A stretch of 64,000 bases of DNA from Pseudomonas sp. MYb185 (lineage in GTDB: Bacteria; Pseudomonadota; Gammaproteobacteria; Pseudomonadales; Pseudomonadaceae). The stretch lies in assembly GCF_002979975.1 (NCBI RefSeq), contig NZ_PCQD01000012.1, positions 1-64,000 on the forward strand, given 5' to 3'. Below are positions 54,926-63,796 of this stretch, piece by piece. Position 1 is the first letter of the stretch. Each line of letters starts with the position of its first letter. The position numbers and the translations under genes are program-made. Under the pieces are notes generated by a model. It searched no databases. It was not told the origin of the DNA and was given only the letters and a program-made list of their open reading frames with translations.

Positions 54926-56529
54926 AACAGCTCGGCTTTCGCCAGACCAATGCCTGGCTGCATACCTGGACCGGCCTGCTGCTCGGCTGGTTGCTGTACG
55001 CGGTGTTTCTCACCGGGACCCTGAGTTTCTTCCAGCAGGAAATCGGCTTCTGGATGAAGCCCGAGCTGCATGGCTCGGTCCCGGACGGCAGCTCCGCCGT
55101 GCGTGCGATCGAGCGCCTGCAGCAAGTGGCGCCCAATGCGGCGCAGTGGAACATCAATCTGCCCAGCGAGCGCAACCCGGCCCTGGAGATCCAGTGGGCT
55201 GCCCAGGGCGAGCGCATTGGCAGGGGCAGCGGCCAGCGCCTGACGCTGGATGCCGCCACCGGCGAGCCGCTGACCGTGCGCGAAACCCGCGGCGGCGGCT
55301 TCCTCTATCGCTTCCACTTCGAACTCTATGGCATGCCCCGGGTAACCGCACGCTGGATCGTCGCTATCGCCACCATGGTGATGCTGGTCGCCATCGTCAG
55401 CGGCGTGGTTACCCACAAGAAGATCTTCAAGGACTTCTTCACCTTCCGACCGCGCAAGGGCCAGCGCTCCTGGCTGGATGCGCACAACGCCACTGCCGTG
55501 TTGGCGCTGCCCTTCCATTTCATGATCACCTACAGCGGCCTGCTGCTGTTCATGTACATGCTCATGCCCTGGGGCGTGAGCAGCGCCTACCAGGGTGATA
55601 TGCAGGCCTATTTCAGCGAAGCCGGCAATCGCCGGGGCGCCCCCGAGCGCGGGGTCCAGCGGCCCACTGGCGAGTCGCTGGCGGCGGAGCTGACAGCCCT
55701 CGCGCCGCTGCTGGCCCAGGCGCAGCAGCAATGGCCACGCGGTGCAGCCAGCATCCAGATCAGCAATCCGAATACCGAGCGGGCGCAGATCGAACTGCGC
55801 GAGCGTGGCGGTGACAGCCTGATCGAACGCGGTGGCAGCAGACAGCTGCGCTTCAACGGGGTGACCGGCGCCGCGCTGGCAACACCGGCCGCCGCAGCGA
55901 TACCGGGCGCCAATGCCGTGTACAACGTGTTCAGCAGCCTGCATTTGATCCGTTTCGCCGGTCCGCCGCTGCGCTGGCTGTTCTTTCTCAGCGGCCTGCT
56001 GGGTACGGCAATGATCGCCACCGGGCTGGTGTTGTGGGTGGTCAAGCGCCTGCCCGAACGCAGAAAGCTGGGCCGTACGCCCTTCGGTCATCGCCTGGTC
56101 GAGGTGCTGAATGTCGGCACCGTCGCCGGCCTGCCAGTGGCGATTGCCGTGTACTTCTGGGCCAACCGCCTGCTACCGGCCGGATTGACACAACGCAGCG
56201 ACTGGGAGATTCGCAGCTTCCTCATCGCCTGGCTGCTGTGCCTGCTGCATCCATTGCTGCGCTCGCACAAGCGCGCCTGGCAGGAGCAGTTGCTGGCCGC
56301 CGCCGTACTGTTCGCCGGTCTGCCGCTGTTTGGCCTCAGCCTGCCTTACAGTGGTCTGCCCAGCACTCTGGCCGCCGGCAACTGGCTGCTGGCGAGCATG
56401 GACCTGACGCTATTGGCCAGTGCCGCGCTGCTGGCCTACGCCGCCTTTGCCCTGAGCCGCCACCAACCCGCCCGCAGTCCACAACGCCAGCCACGCAAGG
56501 CGCCAGTGCATACGGAGGTGTCGGCATGA
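54922..56529 (+). CDS. PepSY-domain inner-membrane protein (siderophore reductase type)
   Basis: A 535-residue PepSY_TM protein: helix 1 at about 13-33 (WLHTWTGLLLGWLLYAVFLTGTLSFFQQEI), a large periplasmic part, then RWIVAIATMVMLVAIVSGVVTHKKIFKDFFTFRPRKGQRSWLDAHNATAVLALPFHFMITYSG with the family histidines, and several C-terminal helices. Related proteins such as FoxB and PiuB release iron from imported siderophores, probably by reduction using haem. It is the central gene of a three-gene coupled operon next to the receptor module. Confidence 0.9.
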   Translation: MKQLGFRQTNAWLHTWTGLLLGWLLYAVFLTGTLSFFQQEIGFWMKPELHGSVPDGSSAVRAIERLQQVAPNAAQWNINLPSERNPALEIQWAAQGERIGRGSGQRLTLDAATGEPLTVRETRGGGFLYRFHFELYGMPRVTARWIVAIATMVMLVAIVSGVVTHKKIFKDFFTFRPRKGQRSWLDAHNATAVLALPFHFMITYSGLLLFMYMLMPWGVSSAYQGDMQAYFSEAGNRRGAPERGVQRPTGESLAAELTALAPLLAQAQQQWPRGAASIQISNPNTERAQIELRERGGDSLIERGGSRQLRFNGVTGAALATPAAAAIPGANAVYNVFSSLHLIRFAGPPLRWLFFLSGLLGTAMIATGLVLWVVKRLPERRKLGRTPFGHRLVEVLNVGTVAGLPVAIAVYFWANRLLPAGLTQRSDWEIRSFLIAWLLCLLHPLLRSHKRAWQEQLLAAAVLFAGLPLFGLSLPYSGLPSTLAAGNWLLASMDLTLLASAALLAYAAFALSRHQPARSPQRQPRKAPVHTEVSA

Positions 56530-56849
56530 TCAGTCTGAGTCTGGCGCTGTGCGTCAGCGCCTTCGGCAGCCTGTGCCTGGGCATGCCGCGGCATTTCGAG
56601 CAGGTGTTCAAGCGCAAGCCGCAGCCACTGGCCCAACGCGCCCTGCGCTGGCTCGGCTGGCTGCTGCTGGGGCTGGCAATCCTGCCCGCGGTCCAGGCCC
56701 TCGGCCCCTCCGTAGGGCTGGCACTCTGGGCCTCGGCACTGACCATTGCCGCGGCCGGGCAGGCACTGCTGTTGAGCTATCAGCCGCGCCTGGTGGTACC
56801 GGTCAGCCTGCTGGCACCGCTAGTGGTACTGCCCTTGCTCGCCGCATGA
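56526..56849 (+). CDS. DUF3325 membrane protein
   Basis: A 107-residue protein with three predicted helices (MISLSLALCVSAFGSLCLGMPRHFEQVFKRK, LGWLLLGLAILPAVQALG, LVVPVSLLAPLVVLPLLAA), matching DUF3325. It is the usual third member of DUF3649-PepSY-DUF3325 iron operons. Its ATG overlaps the PepSY gene stop (ATGA). Function as a subunit of the reductase complex is an inference from this constant linkage. Confidence 0.85.
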   Translation: MISLSLALCVSAFGSLCLGMPRHFEQVFKRKPQPLAQRALRWLGWLLLGLAILPAVQALGPSVGLALWASALTIAAAGQALLLSYQPRLVVPVSLLAPLVVLPLLAA

Positions 56850-56976
56850 CCCAGCGACCGTCTGCTGCGGCCACCTCGGGTCCTTTTCACTGAAACAATG
56901 ACTGATCTGTGGGTCACACTCAGTGGGCCCGGGCGGCCGCTCGCCAGCCCAGCGCAAATGACGGTCAGAGGTAAGG

Positions 56977-58740
56977 ATGAAGAGGATGCATGCGCTTGTT
57001 TGCCGGCTGGCAGTGATGATATCGCTGGCAGTCGCCGGCGCCGCCATGGCCGCCGAGCCGCTGCGGATCACCCAACTGCAGCGCTGCGGCGACCTGCTGG
57101 ATAGTCGCCAACCGACCTTCTGCCTGCAGACCAGTGGCCTGCAGCAGGGCCAGTGGCAGGTGTACGTCAATGGGGCGGTGCTGGATGCGAAGCGGATCAG
57201 CAGACGCCAGGGTCAACTGCGCCTGCAGATCGATGCCACCGAAGCCCAGAGCGGCCCGCTATGGCTGCAACAGCAGGGTCAGTTCAGCAATCCGGTATGG
57301 ATGAGCCTGGGCAGCAGCCATATCCTGGCCGCCGACAAGAAGGCGGTGACGAAGAACCGGGAAGGCCTGAGCACCTATGTCGATCTGGTCAGTGTGATCA
57401 TCGAAGAGAGCCATGACGGCGCGGAGCAAGCCCAGCGCCTGGCTGACAAATACGATGCCAAGGTGGTCGGTGCGATACCGCCACTCAACACCTACCAGCT
57501 GCGCCTGCCCGCCCGCAACCTGGACCAGCGTGACGCGACGGTGCTGCGCCTGGGTGCCGAGGTGAGCGTGGATGCGGTGGTGATCGAGGAGTCCGGCGCC
57601 GAAGAGTCCATCGAACAGGACGCCAGCGACCCGCCAGCGCGGGAGAGCCAGGAATGGGCTGCCAATCGCTTTCTGGATGCGGTGAATTTCTACCAGCGCC
57701 GGCTGCAGAAGGAGCAGGACATCGACACCCGGCCGGTGCGTATCGGCGTGATCGAACGGGACGTGGACTTCGACAATCCGGATTTCGCCGACTACGCAGG
57801 CGACTGCCGCCGTGATGCCAGCCGCGTCTGCGTGTACGCCCGGGATGCGGCCAAGGCCGGAGGGCATGGCACCACGGTTGCCGGTATCCTCGCTGCGGCC
57901 TGGGACAACGGTGGCAACAGTGGTTTTCTGCGAGCGCTGGACAAGGTCGGGCCGGGCTTCGATGTGATTGTCGATCGCGGCTCGGATGCCGGGATCACTG
58001 CCAACATCGCCGCCTCGGTCAATCTGGTCGAGGACGGCGCCAGGGTACTGAACTGGAGCTGGGGTATCCACCGCACCGGCGCCATCGATGTCGATGGCGC
58101 CCCGGTAGACTCGCTGGTCCGCTCCGGGATCGCCATGAGTGGCTATGAAGAGCTGCTGGAGGAGTTCTTCCTGTGGCTGCGCCGCGAGCATCCCGACGTG
58201 GTGGTGGTGAACTCGGCCGGCAACGGTGCGTCATTCTCCGGCCGGGATGAATACCGTCTGCCCTCCTCGTTCATCACCGATCAGTTGTTCGTGGTTGGCG
58301 GCCATCAGCGCAGCGACAAGAAGGTCGACATCGACGATCCCCGGTACGCGACCCGACGCAAGACATCCAACGTCGATATGCGTGTCGATATCACCGCCGC
58401 GGCCTGCGTCCACGGTTCGATGACGGAAGCCGATGCAACTGGCGCAGTGCATTGCGGCACTTCCTATGCCACGCCGCTGGTCGCCGGGCTGTTGGCGGCG
58501 ATGCTGTCCATCAACCCTGAGCTGGAACCGGATCAACTGCGCATGTTGCTACGCCGCAGCGCCATGACCATTGGCGAGGAGAACGATTTCGAGCCCATGG
58601 AAGCGGATGACCTGACCGCACCGATCCTGCCCTCAGAACGGAATAACGAACTCAATCATCCCGATGTCGGCCGCTCGGCCAGGCTGGATATGTACCGGGC
58701 GCTGGAATTGGCGGTGCAGAGTCTGGACAGCGTACGTTGA
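56977..58740 (+). CDS. S8 family serine peptidase (subtilase)
   Basis: A 587-residue exported subtilase with a signal peptide (VCRLAVMISLAVAGAAMA), an N-terminal region of about 230 residues and a catalytic domain (about 250-530). The His (GGHGTTVAGI, His297), oxyanion Asn (NSAGNGAS) and Ser (CGTSYATPLVAG, Ser496) are in place. Where the catalytic Asp is expected (VIDTGVD), the protein reads VIERDVDFDNPDF with Glu260. Either the Asp role moved to a neighbouring residue or activity is reduced. GAGG precedes the ATG. It may act in envelope protein turnover; its place among iron genes is unexplained. Confidence 0.85.
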   Translation: MKRMHALVCRLAVMISLAVAGAAMAAEPLRITQLQRCGDLLDSRQPTFCLQTSGLQQGQWQVYVNGAVLDAKRISRRQGQLRLQIDATEAQSGPLWLQQQGQFSNPVWMSLGSSHILAADKKAVTKNREGLSTYVDLVSVIIEESHDGAEQAQRLADKYDAKVVGAIPPLNTYQLRLPARNLDQRDATVLRLGAEVSVDAVVIEESGAEESIEQDASDPPARESQEWAANRFLDAVNFYQRRLQKEQDIDTRPVRIGVIERDVDFDNPDFADYAGDCRRDASRVCVYARDAAKAGGHGTTVAGILAAAWDNGGNSGFLRALDKVGPGFDVIVDRGSDAGITANIAASVNLVEDGARVLNWSWGIHRTGAIDVDGAPVDSLVRSGIAMSGYEELLEEFFLWLRREHPDVVVVNSAGNGASFSGRDEYRLPSSFITDQLFVVGGHQRSDKKVDIDDPRYATRRKTSNVDMRVDITAAACVHGSMTEADATGAVHCGTSYATPLVAGLLAAMLSINPELEPDQLRMLLRRSAMTIGEENDFEPMEADDLTAPILPSERNNELNHPDVGRSARLDMYRALELAVQSLDSVR

Positions 58741-58757
58741 AGAGGAGCAGCCGGGGT

Positions 58758-59178
58758 GTAGCCCAGGTCCGCGTTCGGGCGCTACGCCTGCAAAGGTAGA
58801 GTCCGTGCGCATCCGTCGTCGAGCAGGCGCTCGACAACCCCGGGGGAGCGCGCCTGCGCTACGCCTGCGGAGGTGAAGTCCGTGCGCATCCGTCGTCGAG
58901 CAGGCGCTCGACAACCCCGGGGTGTAGCGCGCCTGCGCTACGCCTGCGGAGGTGACGTCCGTGCACATCCGTCGTCGAGCAGGCGCTCGACAACCCCGGG
59001 GTGTAGCGCGCCTGCGCTACGCCTGCGGAGGTGACGTCCGTGCACATCCGTCGTCGAGCAGGCGCTCGACAACCCGGGGTGTAGCGCGCCTGCGCTACGC
59101 CTGCGGGGGTGAAGTCCGTGCACATCTGTCGTCGAGCAGGCGCTCGACAACCCGGGGGGAGCGCCCCTGCGCTATACC
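58758..59178. repeat. Tandem array of ~78-bp units, each with two hairpins
   Basis: Five units carry hairpin C, GTCGAGC-AGGC-GCTCGAC, at 58818-58835, 58895-58912, 58974-58991, 59053-59070 and 59131-59148 (periods 77, 79, 79, 78). Between them lies hairpin D, GTAGCGC-GCCT-GCGCTAC, at 58924-58941, 59003-59020 and 59081-59098, with diverged copies at 58758-58785 and 58845-58862 and a decayed one at the right end. The C and D loops are reverse complements. The array fills the gap between two convergent stops, as REP/BIME arrays do, and each D begins with the REP-like GTAG. Confidence 0.9.
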
Positions 59179-59184
59179 CTACAG

Positions 59185-60114
59185 TTAATGAGCCGGCTCG
59201 GTGGCCCAGCGCAGGGCCGGGAGGATCGAGCCATCCAGCATGGGGCCGTGGCCCAGCCCGGCAAGCTCCCGGTACTCGACCTCCAGGCCCGGGTGCGAGG
59301 CCAGCCGGGCCGCCATCTGCTGCGCTGCATCGGCGGGCACTACCGCCATGGCGCGGCGGCGCTCGTCTGGCTGGGCGTGCGCCGCACGTGGCCCCGCTTC
59401 ATCGCTGCCGCGCAGGATCAGCAACTGCGCCCGGGCCGAGGCCGGCAGGTCCTGTTCCGTGCGCAGCAGCAGGCCGGACTTCCACCACAGCGACGGGCTG
59501 GCGGCGATGTAACGCTGGAATGCCTGCGGTTGGGTGAACAATGTATTGAGTACGAAGGCACCCCCATAGGAATGCCCCCACAGGGCCTGGCGCCGGGTAT
59601 CGAGCGGGTAGTGCTCCGCCACCTGCGGCTTGATGCGCGTCTCGATCAGTTCGAGAAACTCCGCCGCACCGCCGGCCGGGCGCCGCCGGGTATCATCCTC
59701 CAGCAGCGGCTGGCCCGGTTGCAGAGCCGGTGTGTAGTCATAGACCCGGGAATCGACATCCAGCCGCAGGTCAGTGGCATAACCGATCATCACCAGCAGC
59801 GCGGGACCGCGCTCATCCTGCTCCGCCAGCCACTCCTCGCGCAATGCACCCAGCGCCGCGTTGCCATCCAGCAGGTAGAGCACCGGGTAGCCGGCTGGCG
59901 GTGCGTCACGCCGGGGAATGGCCAGGTGGATGCGGTAGCGGCGCTGGCCATCGGCGGAATCCAGCTCGAAGCGGTCGAAGCGGTAGTACTGCGATCCACT
60001 ATCGGCCAGGGTCGGGCCGAGCTTCTGCTCGAAGCTGGGCCGGGCCAGGGTCCCCAGCGACACCAGGCCGAGCCCCAGCAGCAGCCCCAGCGTGATCAGA
60101 CGACGAAAAGGCAT
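59185..60114 (-). CDS. Periplasmic siderophore esterase, PfeE/IroE-like
   Basis: A 309-residue esterase-D-fold hydrolase with a signal peptide (RRLITLGLLLGLGLVSLGTLA), the core YPVLYLLDGNAALGAL, the nucleophile elbow WGHSYGGAFVL and a C-terminal His in LAGLGHGPMLDG. IroE and PfeE hydrolyse ferric-enterobactin or salmochelin in the periplasm after TonB-dependent uptake. GGAGATC precedes the ATG at 60114; earlier in-frame starts overlap the methyltransferase gene. Its place downstream of a catecholate receptor supports this role. Confidence 0.85.
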   Translation of the reverse strand: MPFRRLITLGLLLGLGLVSLGTLARPSFEQKLGPTLADSGSQYYRFDRFELDSADGQRRYRIHLAIPRRDAPPAGYPVLYLLDGNAALGALREEWLAEQDERGPALLVMIGYATDLRLDVDSRVYDYTPALQPGQPLLEDDTRRRPAGGAAEFLELIETRIKPQVAEHYPLDTRRQALWGHSYGGAFVLNTLFTQPQAFQRYIAASPSLWWKSGLLLRTEQDLPASARAQLLILRGSDEAGPRAAHAQPDERRRAMAVVPADAAQQMAARLASHPGLEVEYRELAGLGHGPMLDGSILPALRWATEPAH

Positions 60115-60172
60115 GGTGATCTCCATGATCCAGATGGTGACTCGTCTGGGCGCGCGGCCCAGGGTGCGTTGC

Positions 60173-61471
60173 TCACATCTTGTCGGGCAGTTGATAGGTC
60201 GCCGTTCCGCAGTCCTCGACAACCTGCAGATTGAGCTGCTGCTGCACAATCCATTCTTTCAGCCTGCCCACCGGCTCCGGGTTGGTCAGTTGCCCCTGAC
60301 GCAACGGATGGGCATAGCCACGCCACATGAGCATCTGCAGCGACTGCGAGAGCAAACCGACACTGTTGGCAAAAGCCGGCAACTGCCGCAGCCCGGCGAA
60401 ACTGGCCGGGCGCGCCGCCAGCGCCTGCAGCAAGGGCGAGAATATCTCCTCCGGGCCCTGGATCGCACCTATGGGCGTGGCAAAGTGCACGGCGCCCGAG
60501 CGGGGAGCCTCCGGCAACAGCCGGAAGCGTATCGCATCCACCTGCTGCAGATGCTGCTGCGCCGACAGGCGCTCGGGGGCACGCTGGAACAGGTCCCTGC
60601 GCTGGTGCTGGTTTCGCGCCAGGTCCTTTACCGTTTCCCGTACCGCCGGGGAAGTGATGCTCGCCAGCACCGGTTGCAGGTTACCGGGGATGGACAAGCC
60701 CTCCAGATTGTCGAAGGTATCGGCGCTGCCCAGGTAGGTCACACCGGCCTGTGCCGCCAGCCGGTGCACGTCCACCGAGTGTTGCGGACGCCAGTAGTCG
60801 GTGAGGAAGTCATGGGCCAGATAGGCTGTCCCCTTTCCTGGCAAGCCCTGTACGCTGGCGCTCAAACGGGGCTGGTCGACAAAAGCCCCAGCACCATCCA
60901 ACCGCCCGAGCAACTCGAGCCCGGCCTGGATATTCTGCTCGGCGGTCCCTGCCCGGTGGTGCGCCAGCTCATTGAGCAGTTTCTGCACCGGTATCATCTG
61001 GGTCGCGCCGGGATGACACATGTAGTGCAGGTAGAACAGCCCCTTGGGTTTCAGGAACTTCTGCACCAGTTGCAACATGCTCTGCTGATGGTTGGGCGCG
61101 ATCCATGACCAGACGCCATGGCTCACGATGAAGTCGAAGAACAGATTGTTGTCCTGGGCGAACCGGGCGAAGTCCGCCTGGATGAAGCGGATATTGTCCA
61201 GCCCGATAGAGCGCGCCGCATCCCGGGCAACGGCCAGGTGCCGCTCGTTGAAGTCGACGCCAACGAACTGTCCCAGTGGATTGGTCGCTGCGGCCACCAG
61301 CAGGTTGATGCCAACACCACAACCCAGCTCGCAATAGGAGTAGGGCTTGCTGATATCCGGTGCCACTGTACCGAGAAAGTGCGTCAGGCTGCTCAGCCAG
61401 ACAGGCTGGATTTCCTTATGGAAATGGGCCGGATAGGACACATCCAGAACATAGCCAGCTTCCTTCTTCAT
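60173..61471 (-). CDS. Class I SAM-dependent methyltransferase with regulatory domain
   Basis: A 432-residue protein: N-terminal Rossmann methyltransferase (about 40-200) with motif I YCELGCGVGINLLVAAA, FVGVDFNERHLAVARDAA and DFIVSHGVWSWI, followed by a methyltransferase regulatory domain (PF10119 type, about 215-300) and a C-terminal region (to 432). Family members in Rickettsia methylate outer-membrane protein lysines; the target here is unknown. It lies between the second receptor and the esterase on the same strand, after a terminator, so read-through or its own promoter would drive it. Confidence 0.85.
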   Translation of the reverse strand: MKKEAGYVLDVSYPAHFHKEIQPVWLSSLTHFLGTVAPDISKPYSYCELGCGVGINLLVAAATNPLGQFVGVDFNERHLAVARDAARSIGLDNIRFIQADFARFAQDNNLFFDFIVSHGVWSWIAPNHQQSMLQLVQKFLKPKGLFYLHYMCHPGATQMIPVQKLLNELAHHRAGTAEQNIQAGLELLGRLDGAGAFVDQPRLSASVQGLPGKGTAYLAHDFLTDYWRPQHSVDVHRLAAQAGVTYLGSADTFDNLEGLSIPGNLQPVLASITSPAVRETVKDLARNQHQRRDLFQRAPERLSAQQHLQQVDAIRFRLLPEAPRSGAVHFATPIGAIQGPEEIFSPLLQALAARPASFAGLRQLPAFANSVGLLSQSLQMLMWRGYAHPLRQGQLTNPEPVGRLKEWIVQQQLNLQVVEDCGTATYQLPDKM

Positions 61472-61512
61472 GTGCTTGCACCTTCAAATCGTCTGCACTG
61501 TTCAAAGTGAAA

Positions 61513-61541
61513 AGCCCCTCTGGCTATTAACCAGAGGGGCT
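61513..61541 (-). terminator. Rho-independent terminator after the second TonB receptor
   Basis: A perfect 11-bp stem AGCCCCTCTGG/CCAGAGGGGCT with a 7-nt loop. On the minus strand it is followed by TTTTCAC, 20 bp past the receptor stop. Confidence 0.9.
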
Positions 61542-61561
61542 GGGGGCTTCAGGGGCCGGGA

Positions 61562-63643
61562 TCAGAAGCTCTTGGTCAGGGCGAAGATCAGCCTGCGGCC
61601 ATCCAGGTTGTAGGCATAGTTGCCATCGGTGGTCACCTTCTTGTTGGTGAGGTTGTAGATACCCGCCTTCAGGCTCAAGTCATCCTGAGGGCGGAACATC
61701 ACACCTGCATCGGCAAAGGTATAGGACGGATACTTGATGCCGTTGGTATTCGAGCCACTGGTGCCGGTCTGCCACCGACCAGAGGTCTTGCCACGGTAGT
61801 TACCCTGGACCCACAGGTTGACCCGTTGTGTGGCCTGCCAGTCCAGCGAAGCGTTGAACATATGTTTGGCCACATCGTTCAGCGGCTCGCCCTTGTACTC
61901 GCCGGATTTCTGCTCGGTCTCAGTGTAGGTGTAGCTGTGGCGGTAAGTCAGGTTATCCAGGATGTCATAGTCCAGGGTGAACTCGATACCACGCAGCTCG
62001 GCCTTGTCAACGTTCTCGTAGGCGGTATAGCCGTATTGGTGCGGCGGGTAGTAGGTACCGTTGTAGTAACACTCCTCATTCGCTTCGCAGACCCGCCCGG
62101 TGCGGTTGATCTTGTCTTTGTATTCGGTCACATAAGCAGTTACCGAGCCGGCCAGACCAATGTCGAAATTCTCGTAATGGAGAGCGATCTCACGGTTCAG
62201 ACTGGTTTCCGGAGTCAGATCCGGGTTGCCGATGATCACTCCCCCCATCGAAGTGGAACCAAAATCGGTGGCGGAAGAGCGCAGGTCAGGGGCTTTGTAG
62301 CCAGAGGTGACACCACCCTTGAGGGTGAAGTTATCGTTCATGTGCCAGACTGCGTAGACCTTGGGACTGAATTCACTACCAAAAGCCTGGTTGTCATCCA
62401 GACGACCGCTCAGGGTCAGGATCAAATCGTCGGTCAGGCTCCAGTTATCTTCCAGGAAAATGGAGTTCTGATAGCGGTTCATCTTGACTACCGCATCGGC
62501 ATCGGGCACCACCGGTTCGCGCAGACCGTTGCTGCCATGTTCCAGGTTTTCGTATTTATGGGTAAGACCACCGGTCAGGGTATGTGCGCCCAGGAACCAA
62601 CTCGCCTGGGTGTTGGCGGTGATCACCTCGAACTCGATACCCTTGCCAGTATTGGCGTTGAGAGTAGTCGCGTTTTCCGAATGGTCATAGTTGATATAGG
62701 AGTTGGTAAAGACGTTACCGTACTTACCCTCGTGGGCCAGGAAGTAGTTCTTCTTGATCGACTCCGCGTAGGTAGGGTTATCCTCCTCGGCAATACTTCT
62801 GCCGGGATTCTTCCAGCGCTCCTGCTTGGTATAGCTGTGCCCGAAGGTCAGCAGATTCTGCTCATTGAGGTTCCACGACAGCTTGCCGCCGGCGTTTCTC
62901 TTCTTGTATTCGGGGTCGGTGGCAGCGCTGTCGCTGAGACCCACCAGGTTGCTTTCATCCTGGTTCTGGAAGGCGCCGGTCAGTTGCAGGCCCAGCACAT
63001 CCTCGATCAGCGGCATGTTCAGGAAAGCACTGGTCTGGAAGCCGTCTTCGTTCACATCGTTACCGCTGCCAGCCATGGCATATTCGGCAGTGATGCTGCC
63101 GGTCAGCTCCTTGCCGACTTTCTTGGTGATGATATTGATCACACCGCCCATGGCGTCGGAGCCGTACAGCGCCGATGCCGGGCCACGGATGACCTCGATG
63201 CGCTCGATGGCCTCCAGCGGCGGCAGGAAATTGATCGGGGTACCGGCTTGGGAGCCGCGTTCACTGAAAGCATCGTTACCCTGCGCAGGGCGACCATCGA
63301 TCAGGAACAGGGTATAGGCGGAGGTCATGCCACGCATCATGATCGACTGCTCGACGCCACCACCGGAAATCTGCACACCGGCGACGTTCTTCAGCGCGTC
63401 GGTGATATCGGTATAGGATTTCTTCTTCAGCTCTTCCTGGGAGATGACCGTGATGGCTGCCGGCGCGTCCCGAAGATTCTGTTCAAAGCCGGACGCGGTC
63501 ACTACCGTCTGCCCCAGGTCCAGCGCTTCCTGTGACTGTTGCGCAACAGCCGAACAGGCCACCGAGGCCATGGTTACCGCCAACAGCGTTTTCTTGAACT
63601 GTGGCTGTGAAGTCCTAGCAAAGGGACGCTTACTGCGTGACAT
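61562..63643 (-). CDS. TonB-dependent catecholate siderophore receptor (second)
   Basis: A 693-residue receptor with a signal peptide (FKKTLLAVTMASVACSAVAQ), TonB-box LGQTVVTASG, a plug (about 55-175: DAPAAITVISQEELKKKSYTDITDALKNVAGVQISGGG, MRGMTSAYTLFLIDGRP, IERIEVIRGPASALYGSDAMGGVINIITKK) and a barrel ending LIFALTKSF. It resembles CirA/IrgA-type receptors for enterobactin, its breakdown products or vibriobactin. GGAGAAAG precedes the ATG. A Fur-like box and the end of a kinase gene lie upstream, and the esterase gene downstream, the pfeS-pfeA-pfeE order. Confidence 0.93.
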   Translation of the reverse strand: MSRSKRPFARTSQPQFKKTLLAVTMASVACSAVAQQSQEALDLGQTVVTASGFEQNLRDAPAAITVISQEELKKKSYTDITDALKNVAGVQISGGGVEQSIMMRGMTSAYTLFLIDGRPAQGNDAFSERGSQAGTPINFLPPLEAIERIEVIRGPASALYGSDAMGGVINIITKKVGKELTGSITAEYAMAGSGNDVNEDGFQTSAFLNMPLIEDVLGLQLTGAFQNQDESNLVGLSDSAATDPEYKKRNAGGKLSWNLNEQNLLTFGHSYTKQERWKNPGRSIAEEDNPTYAESIKKNYFLAHEGKYGNVFTNSYINYDHSENATTLNANTGKGIEFEVITANTQASWFLGAHTLTGGLTHKYENLEHGSNGLREPVVPDADAVVKMNRYQNSIFLEDNWSLTDDLILTLSGRLDDNQAFGSEFSPKVYAVWHMNDNFTLKGGVTSGYKAPDLRSSATDFGSTSMGGVIIGNPDLTPETSLNREIALHYENFDIGLAGSVTAYVTEYKDKINRTGRVCEANEECYYNGTYYPPHQYGYTAYENVDKAELRGIEFTLDYDILDNLTYRHSYTYTETEQKSGEYKGEPLNDVAKHMFNASLDWQATQRVNLWVQGNYRGKTSGRWQTGTSGSNTNGIKYPSYTFADAGVMFRPQDDLSLKAGIYNLTNKKVTTDGNYAYNLDGRRLIFALTKSF

Positions 63644-63751
63644 GCTTCTTTCTCCAGAAGTAAGAAATGATTTGAGCAGTTGGCTATATTTTTTATGCTG
63701 TAACCGGGCCGGAAGAGCAGAGACAGCGCCTCACGGCTTTCGCAGGTCGAC

Positions 63752-63770
63752 GCAAATGATATACATTGCC
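63752..63770. promoter_or_regulatory. Fur box candidate upstream of the second TonB receptor
   Basis: GCAAATGATATACATTGCC matches the 19-bp Fur consensus at 13 positions, including the central AATGATA and CATT. It is about 110 bp upstream of the receptor start. Confidence 0.55.
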
Positions 63771-63796
63771 ATTTGCGAGTAAATGTAATTTACAAT

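Noticed and set aside
59188-60234. 348-codon plus-strand frame opposite the esterase
   Set aside because: It mirrors the esterase gene, which has the catalytic motifs and signal peptide.
61826-63535. 569-codon plus-strand frame opposite the second receptor
   Set aside because: It is the antisense of a clear TonB receptor, has no recognisable domain and no ribosome-binding site.
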